17,400 nucleotides of DNA, taken from Methanomethylovorans sp. Its GTDB lineage: Archaea; Halobacteriota; Methanosarcinia; Methanosarcinales; Methanosarcinaceae. The notes beneath the pieces were generated by a model. That model made no database searches, was not told the DNA's origin, and saw only the letters and a program-made list of their open reading frames with translations. Below are positions 5,425-13,120 of this stretch, piece after piece; within the stretch, counting starts at the first letter, position 1; each line of letters starts with the position of its first letter. The DNA lies in the NCBI GenBank assembly GCA_020854785.1, contig JAHFZE010000170.1:1-17400 (forward strand). The letters run 5' to 3'. A program made the position numbers and the translations under genes.

Positions 5425-6342
5425 GTGGTGACCATAGATCCTATTATCCAAGCAGAGGGGCTCGTCAAAAGATATAGTGAACTCATAGCTGTTGATGGCG
5501 TAAGTTTCTATGTGGAAGAAGGGGAAATGTTCGGCTTCCTTGGCCCCAACGGTGCAGGAAAGACCACCACGATGAAAATGATCCAGTGTGTTTCACCTAA
5601 AACTTCTGGTAAGCTTGAAGTTTTTGGCATGGATGCATCTGCCCATCAACGGGAAATAAAAAAATACATGGGAGTAGTACCCCAGGAGAACAATCTTGAT
5701 CCTGATTTTACTGTCTACGAGAACCTCAGGAATTACTCCAGGTATTTTGATATCCCTCCAATAGAAGCAGATAAGCGCATAGAAGAGCTTCTGAATTTCG
5801 TACAGCTTCGGGATAAAAAAGACTCTATGACAGAATCTCTTTCAGGGGGCATGAAACGCCGTCTTGTGCTTGCCAGAGCACTCTTGAACAATCCGCGCCT
5901 GATAATACTTGATGAACCTACTGTGGGACTTGACCCTCAGGCAAGGCATTTAATATGGGATAAATTGCGTTTTCTCAAAAAAAGTGGTGTCACCATTGTG
6001 CTTACAACCCATTATCTGGACGAAGCAGAAAAATTATGTGACAGGCTTGTTGTAATGGATTATGGGAAAATTATTGTGGAAGGCGAGCCTGGTCAGATAA
6101 TAAAGGATCAAATAGGGAGTGGTGTAGTGGAAGTTGATAACCACCCTGAAATTGTGGAGTGTCTGCAAAAAAGTGGATCCAGCTACGAAGTCATGGGTGA
6201 TATCATAGTAATATATACAAATGACCCAACGCATATCACGGACCAGCTAAGCATGGAATGCTCTCTGGATAAAATGATCACCCGAAAAGCAACCCTTGAA
6301 GATGTGTTCCTTAAACTCACAGGCAGAAAACTGAGGGAGTGA
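5425..6342 (+). CDS. ABC-2 type transporter ATP-binding protein (NodI/DrrA-like)
   Basis: The 305-residue protein is the ATPase of an ABC-2 exporter. In order it has Walker A GPNGAGKTT (40-48), the Q-loop in VVPQENNLDP, the signature LSGGMKRRL, Walker B LIILDEPTVGLDP, the D-loop and the switch His in TTHYLDEAE. A ~90-residue C-terminal extension follows, as in NodI/DrrA-type ATPases. The permease gene overlaps its end, and the two should form one exporter; the substrate cannot be told from sequence. The start is unclear: two in-frame GTG codons (5425, 5428) lie inside AAGGTGGTGA, which itself resembles a ribosome-binding site, and no in-frame ATG occurs before codon 35. I report the outer GTG. 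Confidence 0.93.
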   Translation: MVTIDPIIQAEGLVKRYSELIAVDGVSFYVEEGEMFGFLGPNGAGKTTTMKMIQCVSPKTSGKLEVFGMDASAHQREIKKYMGVVPQENNLDPDFTVYENLRNYSRYFDIPPIEADKRIEELLNFVQLRDKKDSMTESLSGGMKRRLVLARALLNNPRLIILDEPTVGLDPQARHLIWDKLRFLKKSGVTIVLTTHYLDEAEKLCDRLVVMDYGKIIVEGEPGQIIKDQIGSGVVEVDNHPEIVECLQKSGSSYEVMGDIIVIYTNDPTHITDQLSMECSLDKMITRKATLEDVFLKLTGRKLRE

Positions 6343-6344
6343 GC

Positions 6345-7136
6345 ATGTCCTACATACAATACTTCCAGATCCCTGAAATGAACAGAAGGCTCTTAAAGGT
6401 CTGGTTAAGGAACAAGGATGTTTTCATGAAGAACGTCAAACTTAATTTTCTGCCACCTTTCCTGGAACCCATATTATACCTGCTGGCGATGGGATTCGGA
6501 CTTGGGGCTTTTGTGGATGAGATCAATGGTGTGTCCTATGCACAATTTATAGCCCCGGCCCTTATAGCAGTTTCTGTGATGTATGCTTCTTTTTTCGAGT
6601 GTACCTATGGCTCTTATGTAAGGATGTATTACCAAAAGACATTCGATGCTATAATAGCTACTCCTCTCATTATAGAAGATGTCATCGCAGGTGAATTGTT
6701 CTGGGGAGCTACGCGTAGTACTATAAATGCCTTGGTAATGACACCTGTGATTGCAGCTTTTGGTCTGATCGATCTTAAATATGCCCTTTTGATAATTCCT
6801 TTTGCATTCTTAGGAGGATTGCTCTTCGCCTGTATAGGCATGTGTTTTACCGCAATGACACCGAATATCATGGCTCTTAACTACCCTGCTCTGCTGTTCA
6901 TTACGCCCATGTTCCTGTTCAGCGGAACTTTTTTCCCATTGGAAGTGCTGCCTGAACCAATCCAATACTTTGCTTTGGCCTTCTTGCCCCTCACGCATAT
7001 TGTAAGGGTCATAAGGACACTTGCCTATGGCTCTTTAGAACTGTCTCTGCTCTCAGATGTAATATGGATATTACTTGCAACCATAATTTTTTATATACTA
7101 TCTATGAATCTCATGAAGAAAAAACTTATAGTTTGA
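6345..7136 (+). CDS. ABC-2 type transporter permease (NodJ-like)
   Basis: This 263-residue membrane protein has about six hydrophobic helices, as ABC-2 permeases do. The region LAMGFGLGAFVDEINGVSYAQFIAP and the stretch FECTYGSYVRMYYQKTFDAIIATPL followed by GELFWGATR closely resemble NodJ, the permease of the nodulation-factor exporter family, so the pair is NodIJ-like. In an archaeon it will not export Nod factor; lipid, glycan or drug export are the usual roles of this family. The ATG at 6345 is three bases after the ATPase stop and is preceded by GAGGGAG at a 5-base spacing. The GTG at 6339 overlaps that site and is less likely. The gene is translationally coupled to the ATPase gene. Confidence 0.92.
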   Translation: MSYIQYFQIPEMNRRLLKVWLRNKDVFMKNVKLNFLPPFLEPILYLLAMGFGLGAFVDEINGVSYAQFIAPALIAVSVMYASFFECTYGSYVRMYYQKTFDAIIATPLIIEDVIAGELFWGATRSTINALVMTPVIAAFGLIDLKYALLIIPFAFLGGLLFACIGMCFTAMTPNIMALNYPALLFITPMFLFSGTFFPLEVLPEPIQYFALAFLPLTHIVRVIRTLAYGSLELSLLSDVIWILLATIIFYILSMNLMKKKLIV

Positions 7137-7186
7137 TACTAACTGAAAGCGATATATTGAATTAATAATATGATATTTGATATACG

Positions 7187-8095
7187 ATGAATAGATATAT
7201 CCTGCTGATTGCCTGTTTCCTGACAATAGCTTCCCTGTCCGGATGCATAGACGAATTGGTGCCTTTGGAAAATGATCCGAATACACCCGATCCTTCGATC
7301 TATGAATTTGAGGTGTTTCTCAATGGAAGCCAGCTCAACGGCAGTTTTGCAAGGACCAGCACTTTTTACCTGTCTGCAAATTCCAGTGTAAAAGTTGTGA
7401 ACATAGTTGACAACGAATCTGTATTGGATATTATGCCCCTGGAAGATCTCACGAAAAGGGATGCAGAGATACTATCAAACATAGTGGTCATAGCTGACCA
7501 TGCAAATAATACTAACTCCTCCTTCAGCCTTTTCCAGAAATATGCAAAGGAACAAAAAGTATCATCTCTTAACTACACTATTTCTGAAGAAATAATCAAA
7601 GGACAAAAACATATCTATCTGAATTTCAGTGAGCCCATCAGAGGTTACATCGCATATACAATGACCATTCCATCAGGACAGAATTTCCTGCATGTTGCTC
7701 AGACACCATCAGTAGTGCGTTTTGTATTGCCTGAAGGATATACCACAGGCAACTCCTTTATAGGCAGAGCAAGACCTGATCCCGATCAGATATATTTTGA
7801 CGACAAAGAGAGGATGAATCTTGTGTGGTATAACATGGGTACAGAGAAAAGTTCCTTGGTAAACATGTTAGAAAACATATTCAATACGGAGATCCAGGCA
7901 CCTTCCAATACAATAAAGGTCATAGGAGTGAAATTTTACGCAGGATCAGCACCTAGGCGCCTTCTTCTTGCAGGAGCTATCTTAGGTTCCCTGGCCTTGA
8001 TAATTATTGCAGATTATTTCAAGAAAAGAAGAAAATTAAGAGAACTGCGGGAACAGATAGAAGCAGGAGCAAATGGAAAAAAGCGACGGATTTAA
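7187..8095 (+). CDS. Membrane lipoprotein with C-terminal transmembrane anchor, unknown function
   Basis: The 302-residue product starts with a lipoprotein signal peptide ending in LSGC (lipidated Cys20). A ~235-residue extracellular region follows with many N-x-S/T sequons, for example NGS, NSS, NES, NTN, NYT and NFS. One helix near residues 257-275 (LLLAGAILGSLALIIIA) precedes a very basic tail (KKRRK ... KKRRI) that should lie in the cytoplasm. The protein would thus be held in the membrane at both ends. It may belong to an uncharacterised archaeal family such as DUF5803, which I recall as having the same layout, but I cannot verify this. The gene starts 50 bases after the NodJ-like permease gene. 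The ATG at 7187 lacks a ribosome-binding site, and TATA-like sequence precedes it, so it may have its own near-leaderless transcript. Confidence 0.8.
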   Translation: MNRYILLIACFLTIASLSGCIDELVPLENDPNTPDPSIYEFEVFLNGSQLNGSFARTSTFYLSANSSVKVVNIVDNESVLDIMPLEDLTKRDAEILSNIVVIADHANNTNSSFSLFQKYAKEQKVSSLNYTISEEIIKGQKHIYLNFSEPIRGYIAYTMTIPSGQNFLHVAQTPSVVRFVLPEGYTTGNSFIGRARPDPDQIYFDDKERMNLVWYNMGTEKSSLVNMLENIFNTEIQAPSNTIKVIGVKFYAGSAPRRLLLAGAILGSLALIIIADYFKKRRKLRELREQIEAGANGKKRRI

Positions 8096-8115
8096 TTCGT
8101 TGTCCGTGTATCTGG

Positions 8116-8856
8116 TTATAAGTTTATTTCCATTCCATCAAATCCCAGCGGTAACTCTTTAGAGGCTACCTCGTGTGGTGCAAAAAAGTGGCTCAGATGT
8201 GTAAAAATAACCTTTTTAGCACCAATTGACCTGGCCAGGTCCAGAGCCTCTTCCGAATTCATGTGTTTTTTCACTTCCACAGTTGGTGGCACTATTGCAT
8301 CGGCAATGAGGATATCCGGTTTTTCTATGAGCTCAAGGCTTCTGAGAGGGATATTACGTTGCGTGTCTCCCGTAATAACTACTTTTTTGCTACCTTCTTT
8401 GATCATTACTCCAACGGGCCTTTTAGCCGGAGGATGCACCACTTCGAAAAGTGTGAATTCCAGACCTATGAGAAAAAAAGGACTATACATCTTTATCTCA
8501 TGACGTCGGGGACGCATATAATGCAGATATTCCAGGATGTAATCCAGAGTTTCTTTTATTCCATATACGTCAACGTTGTATTGCACCCTGTGAAATTCAG
8601 CAAAACCTGCAAAATGATCGTAATGTGTATGCGTCCAGATCACGCCATCAACATGCTGTATACCATTGCCAAGTAGCTGAAAACGTAGGTCTGGACCCGT
8701 ATCCACAAGCATTTTTCCGTTTTCGGACTCCACGAGGATCGAAAACCTTGTCCTCATACTGCGTCCTCCGTTTTGAGCATCAGTGCACGTAGGACATGTA
8801 CATCCTATAACAGGAGTGCCGGGTGCATCACCTGTTCCCAGAAGAGTGATCTTCAT
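8116..8856 (-). CDS. Metallo-beta-lactamase-fold hydrolase, PhnP-like
   Basis: The 246-residue protein has the MBL metal motif HTHYDH (76-81). Other likely ligands are His141, Asp164 in TGDT, His198 and His220 in THLSH. Near the N-terminus GCTCPTC (18-24) provides three Cys at spacing C-x-C-x2-C, which in PhnP-type enzymes form a structural zinc site. PhnP is a phosphodiesterase acting on cyclic phosphate; many archaeal homologues have no assigned substrate, so I name only the fold and likely phosphodiesterase chemistry. It has no signal peptide and is cytoplasmic. It begins 5 bases after the AAA+ gene and is probably co-transcribed with it. It is convergent with the lipoprotein gene (20-base gap). 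Confidence 0.9.
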   Translation of the reverse strand: MKITLLGTGDAPGTPVIGCTCPTCTDAQNGGRSMRTRFSILVESENGKMLVDTGPDLRFQLLGNGIQHVDGVIWTHTHYDHFAGFAEFHRVQYNVDVYGIKETLDYILEYLHYMRPRRHEIKMYSPFFLIGLEFTLFEVVHPPAKRPVGVMIKEGSKKVVITGDTQRNIPLRSLELIEKPDILIADAIVPPTVEVKKHMNSEEALDLARSIGAKKVIFTHLSHFFAPHEVASKELPLGFDGMEINL

Positions 8857-8861
8857 ATGTA

Positions 8862-10139
8862 TTAGACCTGGTCGGAATATTCGTCTGTTTTCATAACGGC
8901 CCTTTCATTGAACGCATCAACGGCATTGAGCATATCCTGCTGGGTAAGTTCAGTCCTTTCCTCTATAAGGGCAGTTAGTACGCTTTCTCTTATGACCATC
9001 CTCAGATCGGATCCGCTGTATCCTTCAGTGAGAGCTGCTATCTCGAAATTGTCAAATTTACCTGGTATGGATTTCGTGATGATATCAAGGATGTGTTTTC
9101 TCATTCCCTCATCTGGCAGCGGGAAGTTCATGATCTCATCAAATCTTCTCCAAGCTGCTGAATCCAGCATCCTTGGATGGTTCGTAGCTGCCATGAGCAG
9201 CACTCCATCCCTTGTGAGACTTATATCGTCTATGGCCTTGAGCAAAGTATTTACAGCTCTCTTCAAAGCCGCATGCTCATCGGATGTGCGTGTTTTGGCA
9301 ACGAAATCAAATTCATCTATAAAAAGGATGCAAGGGTTCAACCTTTTTGCAAGGGCGAACACCCTGTCTATGTTCTTTGCTGTTTCTCCGAGATACTGGT
9401 CAGTGATCATAGAGAGCTTGACCTCAACAAAAGGTATTGCAAGGCGTTCTGACATTGCCCTGGCAACACTGGTCTTGCCAGTACCCGGCGGGCCCACCAT
9501 GAGGATCTTTCCTATATCATATAGGCCTATTTTGTTGAGATAATCCCTATATTGGATTGCCTTTACTATCTTCTCTACCTCTTCCTCCTGTTCTTTGGTG
9601 AGCACGAGGTCCTTCAAAGGCTGGACAATATCTTCAGGGGCCTTGATCTGGACAAGTTTAAGCATATCATCGCCCCCTTCCTCAGCAGCAATGGCATTTA
9701 CCAGAGACTCTATCCACTCCCTGTCAACTTCCTTTGGCCTTATCTTGCTGCGGGCATCAGCATAATTTACACCTTCTAACTTCTTCTTCTCGTAGTAATA
9801 TGCAAGACACGGATTATGTGCTATCTTTTCAAGTGCTCCTTCCCTCTTCTCGAACCATTCGGCAGCTACCTCAAAAGCCGTGAGACGAATACGAAAATCG
9901 CGTTCATTGACATCTATGAAAGGCAGTGATCTGATCTCTCCCTTGATGTCCTTTACCTCAAAGAGTTTCTCGACATCCGAACATGATACTGACACCGGTC
10001 TCGGGACTGTTCTTTTTTCCCGGCTCCAGTAATTCTTCCGTACGTTTTTTGGAAGATCATTTATTTCCAATTCAGAATATTTATTGAATATATGAGTGGT
10101 AAGCAAAAGCTCAACTATATCAAGGGTTATATCTGCCAT
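8862..10139 (-). CDS. AAA+ ATPase (CDC48/PAN-like single AAA module) with unassigned N-terminal domain
   Basis: The 425-residue protein has one AAA module in its C-terminal half. Walker A is GPPGTGKTS (216-224), the pore-loop region MITDQYLGET lies at about 244-253, Walker B is CILFIDEFDF (270-279), sensor 1 is the Asn in AATN (320), and RR at 331-332 are likely arginine fingers. GYSGSDLRMVI (about residues 375-385) is sensor 2 in helical form, typical of CDC48/PAN/FtsH relatives. The first ~180 residues contain no motif I know; they are helical and charged, without membrane helix, zinc site or coiled-coil N-terminus as in PAN. It is probably a hexameric cytoplasmic ATPase remodelling an unknown substrate. 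A good TATA box lies upstream, and the PhnP-like gene follows after 5 bases. Confidence 0.9.
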   Translation of the reverse strand: MADITLDIVELLLTTHIFNKYSELEINDLPKNVRKNYWSREKRTVPRPVSVSCSDVEKLFEVKDIKGEIRSLPFIDVNERDFRIRLTAFEVAAEWFEKREGALEKIAHNPCLAYYYEKKKLEGVNYADARSKIRPKEVDREWIESLVNAIAAEEGGDDMLKLVQIKAPEDIVQPLKDLVLTKEQEEEVEKIVKAIQYRDYLNKIGLYDIGKILMVGPPGTGKTSVARAMSERLAIPFVEVKLSMITDQYLGETAKNIDRVFALAKRLNPCILFIDEFDFVAKTRTSDEHAALKRAVNTLLKAIDDISLTRDGVLLMAATNHPRMLDSAAWRRFDEIMNFPLPDEGMRKHILDIITKSIPGKFDNFEIAALTEGYSGSDLRMVIRESVLTALIEERTELTQQDMLNAVDAFNERAVMKTDEYSDQV

Positions 10140-10193
10140 GTTCTAACCAATCAAAAGTGTTCTGCATATTTCAGAAGTCCATCTTTTAAGCAT

Positions 10194-10204
10194 CTTATAT
10201 AGGT
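10194..10204 (-). promoter_or_regulatory. TATA box of the AAA+/PhnP-like operon
   Basis: Read on the minus strand the sequence is ACCTATATAAG, a strong match to the archaeal TATA box. It would start transcription near 10170, leaving a ~30-base leader before the ATG at 10139. No palindrome is evident around it. Confidence 0.5.
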
Positions 10205-10259
10205 ACTCTTTTTAAATAAGCTTTTGTATAATTAAGAACGTGCTGCAAGAGCTGTAAGA

Positions 10260-10751
10260 TCATACTTTTTTGACCTTGCCGTTTTCAGGAGAATACAGAT
10301 CTCCCGTTTCCAATAACCTGGCAATTACCTTCTCGATCAAGATCCTTTCTATACCATGTACTGAACATTTCTCTTCAAGTTCATCTATACTCATTTCAGC
10401 CTTACCGGAAATATTCTCAAGAATGATCTTAACAGGATCTCTGCTACGGACATTTCTGCTATCTTCGGGCACGTATGGATGTATATCACCATTAATAATG
10501 TTTTTCTGAGGGATCTGGCAGTTCGGACCTGTTGCATGTACTGTATGAACAGAACCATTTGTCTGTATCTTTGCCTGCATCAAAGTCCGTGCTTTGACAA
10601 TTACATCACGGTCCTCAGAAGTGTTGATCAATTGTAGTTTTCTTAATTCCAACCTGGCTCCACATCTCTGGCATTGCACGGTCTTGGAAGTACCCACTGT
10701 TATGATCTGTGCATGCACCCTGCATTTAGTACATACTATTAACCCATACAT
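10260..10751 (-). CDS. Zinc-ribbon protein with C-terminal winged-helix-like region (DUF5817-like)
   Basis: Taking the ATG at 10751 the product is 163 residues; the GTG at 10760 would add three. The N-terminus (MYGLIVCTKC ... CQRCG) has two Cys pairs at residues 7/10 and 27/30 that form a zinc ribbon. The next ~25 residues (LQLINTSEDRDVIVKARTLMQAKI) match the DUF5817 pattern known from archaea. A poorly conserved linker follows, then about residues 105-160 (MSIDELEEKCSVHGIERILIEKVIARLLETGDLYSP) look like a winged helix. The family's function is not established; zinc ribbon plus winged helix suggests a nucleic-acid role. It is divergent from the acetyltransferase gene, with starts 54 bases apart. 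Confidence 0.8.
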   Translation of the reverse strand: MYGLIVCTKCRVHAQIITVGTSKTVQCQRCGARLELRKLQLINTSEDRDVIVKARTLMQAKIQTNGSVHTVHATGPNCQIPQKNIINGDIHPYVPEDSRNVRSRDPVKIILENISGKAEMSIDELEEKCSVHGIERILIEKVIARLLETGDLYSPENGKVKKV

Positions 10752-10773
10752 GGTAACCACTTCTTATGACAGA

Positions 10774-10781
10774 TATAAATA
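10774..10781. promoter_or_regulatory. TATA element apparently shared by two divergent genes
   Basis: TATAAATA (10774-10781) lies 32 bases before the plus-strand ATG at 10806. Read in reverse (TATTTATA) it lies about 30 bases before the minus-strand ATG at 10751. Both distances fit a TATA box with nearly leaderless transcripts. The decamer ATAAATACTG is repeated at 10775-10784 and 10793-10802, so a second box is also possible for one of the genes. Confidence 0.45.
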
Positions 10782-10805
10782 CTGTACTACTCATAAATAC
10801 TGAAG

Positions 10806-11231
10806 ATGTATATTATCCGTAAAGCTCAGGAGAAGGATATATCAGAAATAGTTGTTATAGAAGATATGTCATTCCCCGTTCCCTGGCCCCATTTTCTGTT
10901 CATGTCTAATATGGGAAATCCTGGTTTTATCGTATACCAAGAAAAAAAGAGGATTACCGGGTATGCCATATTGGGCACATTTATGAACAATGCACATCTG
11001 CTCAGTATTGCAGTGCATCCTGCACACCGAAGACATGGGGTGGGATCATTATTGTTGCAGAAGTGCATAAGTATTGCCCGATACTATGGATATGAGAATA
11101 TGACCCTCGAGGTAAGAGAAAAGAACTTAGAGGGACAGAGATTCTACCAGGCAAATGGCTTCAAAGAAAAAGAGAGCATTGAAGGCTATTATCTTGATGA
11201 CAATGCTGTAAGGATGCAGCGTAAAATCTAA
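10806..11231 (+). CDS. rimI: GNAT family N-acetyltransferase, RimI/N-alpha-acetyltransferase-like
   Basis: The 141-residue protein is a single GNAT domain that transfers acetyl from acetyl-CoA to a protein N-terminus. IEDMSFPVPWP (18-28) is the RimI-type substrate loop. LLSIAVHPAHRRHGVGSLLL (64-83) is motif A with the acetyl-CoA pyrophosphate loop RRHGVG. The stretch from LEVREKN through RFYQANGF (101-119) is the catalytic and CoA-binding region of RimI/Naa10 relatives, and YYLDDNAVRMQRK is the usual ending. In archaea this family does general N-terminal acetylation rather than only ribosomal S18. The ATG at 10806 has no ribosome-binding site and is probably near-leaderless. Its stop codon abuts the stop codon of the convergent prenyltransferase gene with no base between. 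Confidence 0.9.
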   Translation: MYIIRKAQEKDISEIVVIEDMSFPVPWPHFLFMSNMGNPGFIVYQEKKRITGYAILGTFMNNAHLLSIAVHPAHRRHGVGSLLLQKCISIARYYGYENMTLEVREKNLEGQRFYQANGFKEKESIEGYYLDDNAVRMQRKI

Positions 11232-11906
11232 TTATTTCCCATACCTTCTCTGTCTCTTAGTAAAATCCCGAAGAATTCTTAAAAGATCTATTTTTCTGAA
11301 ACCACTCCAATTAACATCCGTGAAGAAAAGTTCTGAGTATACAGACTGCCATATCATGAAATCTGAGAGATGCTTGCCACCTGCCCTTATAACAAGGTCC
11401 GGTTCATGTTTCAACATTAGATGGGATTCTATGGTCTTTTCGTCAATTTGTTCTGGAGATATCTTTTTCGTATTCACATCTTCAAGTATGGTCCGTACAG
11501 CCTTTGTGATCTCACTGCGTCCACCAAAATCAATCGCCATATAAACCATAAGCTTTGTACCGCTTCTGTTCTTAACAGATTCTCCTGCAGCGTTATATAT
11601 CTCAAAGCCGATTTCTTTAGGAAGCTGCTCCATCAACGAACTGAGAGGGTCCAACAACCTTGTCATCATTACTGAACGAAGTTTCTCTTCAGTGTCCAGC
11701 ACGTCCACATATATGCTTATAACTTTGATATGCAATTCCAGGCACCAGAGAACATATGTTCCTAACTTGCCCATTCCATTATCGTAAAGCAGATCACTTT
11801 CTGATATTACCAGAGTGAGATTTTCAGGAATGGAATCTGTATCCTGGGAGAGACCTCTGAATATATACTTTTCGTACACTGAATTTAGTATGCTCCTATA
11901 TTTCAT
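11232..11906 (-). CDS. Cis-prenyltransferase homologue lacking the catalytic N-terminal motif (NgBR-like accessory subunit candidate)
   Basis: The 224-residue protein aligns with undecaprenyl/dehydrodolichyl diphosphate synthases in its second half: FGGRSEI (the YGGRxEI motif), PDLVIRAGG, LSDFMIWQSVYSELFFTDVNW, and a C-terminal R-Y-G at 221-223. The usual N-terminal H-x-x-x-x-M-D-G-N-x-R-W catalytic loop is replaced by LTLVISESDLLYDNGMGKLG, so the Asp-Gly-Asn-Arg set is gone. The RxxGExRLS segment is one residue short and has His in place of the second Arg. Loss of the catalytic loop with a retained C-terminal RxG is the mark of the NgBR/Nus1-type subunit of heteromeric cis-prenyltransferases, reported from eukaryotes and from Methanosarcina and Archaeoglobus. 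It would help make the polyprenyl phosphate carrier for protein glycosylation. It lies 32 bases downstream of the YchF-like gene. Confidence 0.8.
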   Translation of the reverse strand: MKYRSILNSVYEKYIFRGLSQDTDSIPENLTLVISESDLLYDNGMGKLGTYVLWCLELHIKVISIYVDVLDTEEKLRSVMMTRLLDPLSSLMEQLPKEIGFEIYNAAGESVKNRSGTKLMVYMAIDFGGRSEITKAVRTILEDVNTKKISPEQIDEKTIESHLMLKHEPDLVIRAGGKHLSDFMIWQSVYSELFFTDVNWSGFRKIDLLRILRDFTKRQRRYGK

Positions 11907-11938
11907 ATGCTCAGCTTTTGTATTATTACCCTTTTTTG

Positions 11939-13120
11939 TTACTTTGCGGTTGAAACGATCTTGACCACTGAACCATTTTCAAGCTCGTGTTTTTCCCCCA
12001 GCCTCATCTTTGTCTTTGCATCCACTGCATACAGAAAACCGTTTCCTATATCAGAATGTACCTTGAACGCAAGCTGATGGGCATTGGACCCTCTTTTCAT
12101 AAGAAATGCATCTGGCAGCATCTTTCCATGTTTATCTGTCCATTTACCCTCATCTTCAACAGGATACACAACTATGAGATCAAGCAGCTCGAACACTGCT
12201 TTGTTAATGCATTCCTGAATACCTGTAGTGTGCATTTTATGCAGGAAATTGCGAATGCTATCAAGAGCTTTCTGCTGAGCAGGGCTCAGATCCTGGGAAA
12301 CGATGGCAAAATCAGTGTCTCCAAGGTCATACTTGATTGCCCCTGCTTTTGAAGCAGACCGAAGGGCAAGCTCGGCAGCGGCGCTTGTAGGCACAACAAT
12401 TCCTTCAACCTCCTTTAGTTTCTCTAAGTTCTGAATTGGTGCAATATCAGCTTTATTGGCTGCGATTATCACAGGCTTGCTGATCATCCTTATTTTATCG
12501 CACAGATCGATCATTTCTTCATCGGTCCATTTAGTAATGTTATGATCAAGTTTTGTCATCAGAAGAACTTCAATTACCTGTGTTTCCTCTACCCCTGCAC
12601 CAGCTAGCTGTTCTGCTAATACTCTTTCGATCTTCAGGTTCTCTCCCTGAACCTTTCGGGACAACTTCTGCCAATTACGTTTGAGTATACCTACCATCCA
12701 CATGGTGATCTCATGGTTGAGGAACTGCACGTCTTCAACAGGGTCATGACATCCGATATCGACAGGATTTCCTTCTATATCTGTGCAGCCTGCTGCGTCT
12801 ATTACATGTATGATGGCCTGAGCCTGCCTGAGATCATCAAGAAAAGTGTTTCCAAGACCTTTGCCCATATGAGCATCGGGCACCAGGCCTGCAACATCTA
12901 TGAGTTCAATGGGTACATAGCGAACTCCTTCCACACAGTTGCCACATCTGTGATCTCGCTCCATGCACGGACATCTTACCCTCACATAAGTAACTCCTTT
13001 GTTGGGATGGATGGTGGTAAAAGGATAATTCGCTATTTCCACATCTGCAAGAGTGGAAGCTTTGAAAAAGGTGGATTTCCCTGAGTTGGGTTTTCCTGCA
13101 AGTCCTATGGTCATCGACAT
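11939..13120 (-). CDS. ychF: YchF/OLA1-family (Obg-like) GTP-binding protein with TGS domain
   Basis: The 393-residue protein is an Obg-related P-loop NTPase. G1 is GKPNSGKST (9-17), the G2 region is NYPFTTIHPNKG, G3 is DVAG (75-78), and G4 is NKAD (222-225), a standard guanine-specific motif, unlike the altered G4 of bacterial YchF and human OLA1, which favour ATP. G5 is TSA (245-247). A TGS domain fills residues ~313-392. Between G2 and G3 sits a Cys/His cluster (C50, C52, H57, C59, C62) that could bind zinc. The length matches the archaeal form. These proteins associate with ribosomes; the exact role is unsettled. The start at 13120 is the first of two ATGs (the other at 13114). The prenyltransferase homologue follows in the same direction. 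Confidence 0.93.
   Translation of the reverse strand: MSMTIGLAGKPNSGKSTFFKASTLADVEIANYPFTTIHPNKGVTYVRVRCPCMERDHRCGNCVEGVRYVPIELIDVAGLVPDAHMGKGLGNTFLDDLRQAQAIIHVIDAAGCTDIEGNPVDIGCHDPVEDVQFLNHEITMWMVGILKRNWQKLSRKVQGENLKIERVLAEQLAGAGVEETQVIEVLLMTKLDHNITKWTDEEMIDLCDKIRMISKPVIIAANKADIAPIQNLEKLKEVEGIVVPTSAAAELALRSASKAGAIKYDLGDTDFAIVSQDLSPAQQKALDSIRNFLHKMHTTGIQECINKAVFELLDLIVVYPVEDEGKWTDKHGKMLPDAFLMKRGSNAHQLAFKVHSDIGNGFLYAVDAKTKMRLGEKHELENGSVVKIVSTAK

Noticed and set aside
8263..8676. A 137-codon plus-strand frame opposite the PhnP-like gene
   Set aside because: It is antisense to a gene with the full HxHxDH motif, and its composition is unlike a real protein.
8908..9543. A 211-codon plus-strand frame opposite the AAA+ gene
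   Set aside because: It lies wholly antisense to a gene with all AAA motifs. Its Ser/Leu-rich translation is what the complement of such a gene gives, and it has no ribosome-binding site or family motif.
12713..13084. A 123-codon plus-strand frame opposite the YchF-like gene
   Set aside because: It is the complement of the G1-G3 region of a conserved GTPase and has no motif of its own.
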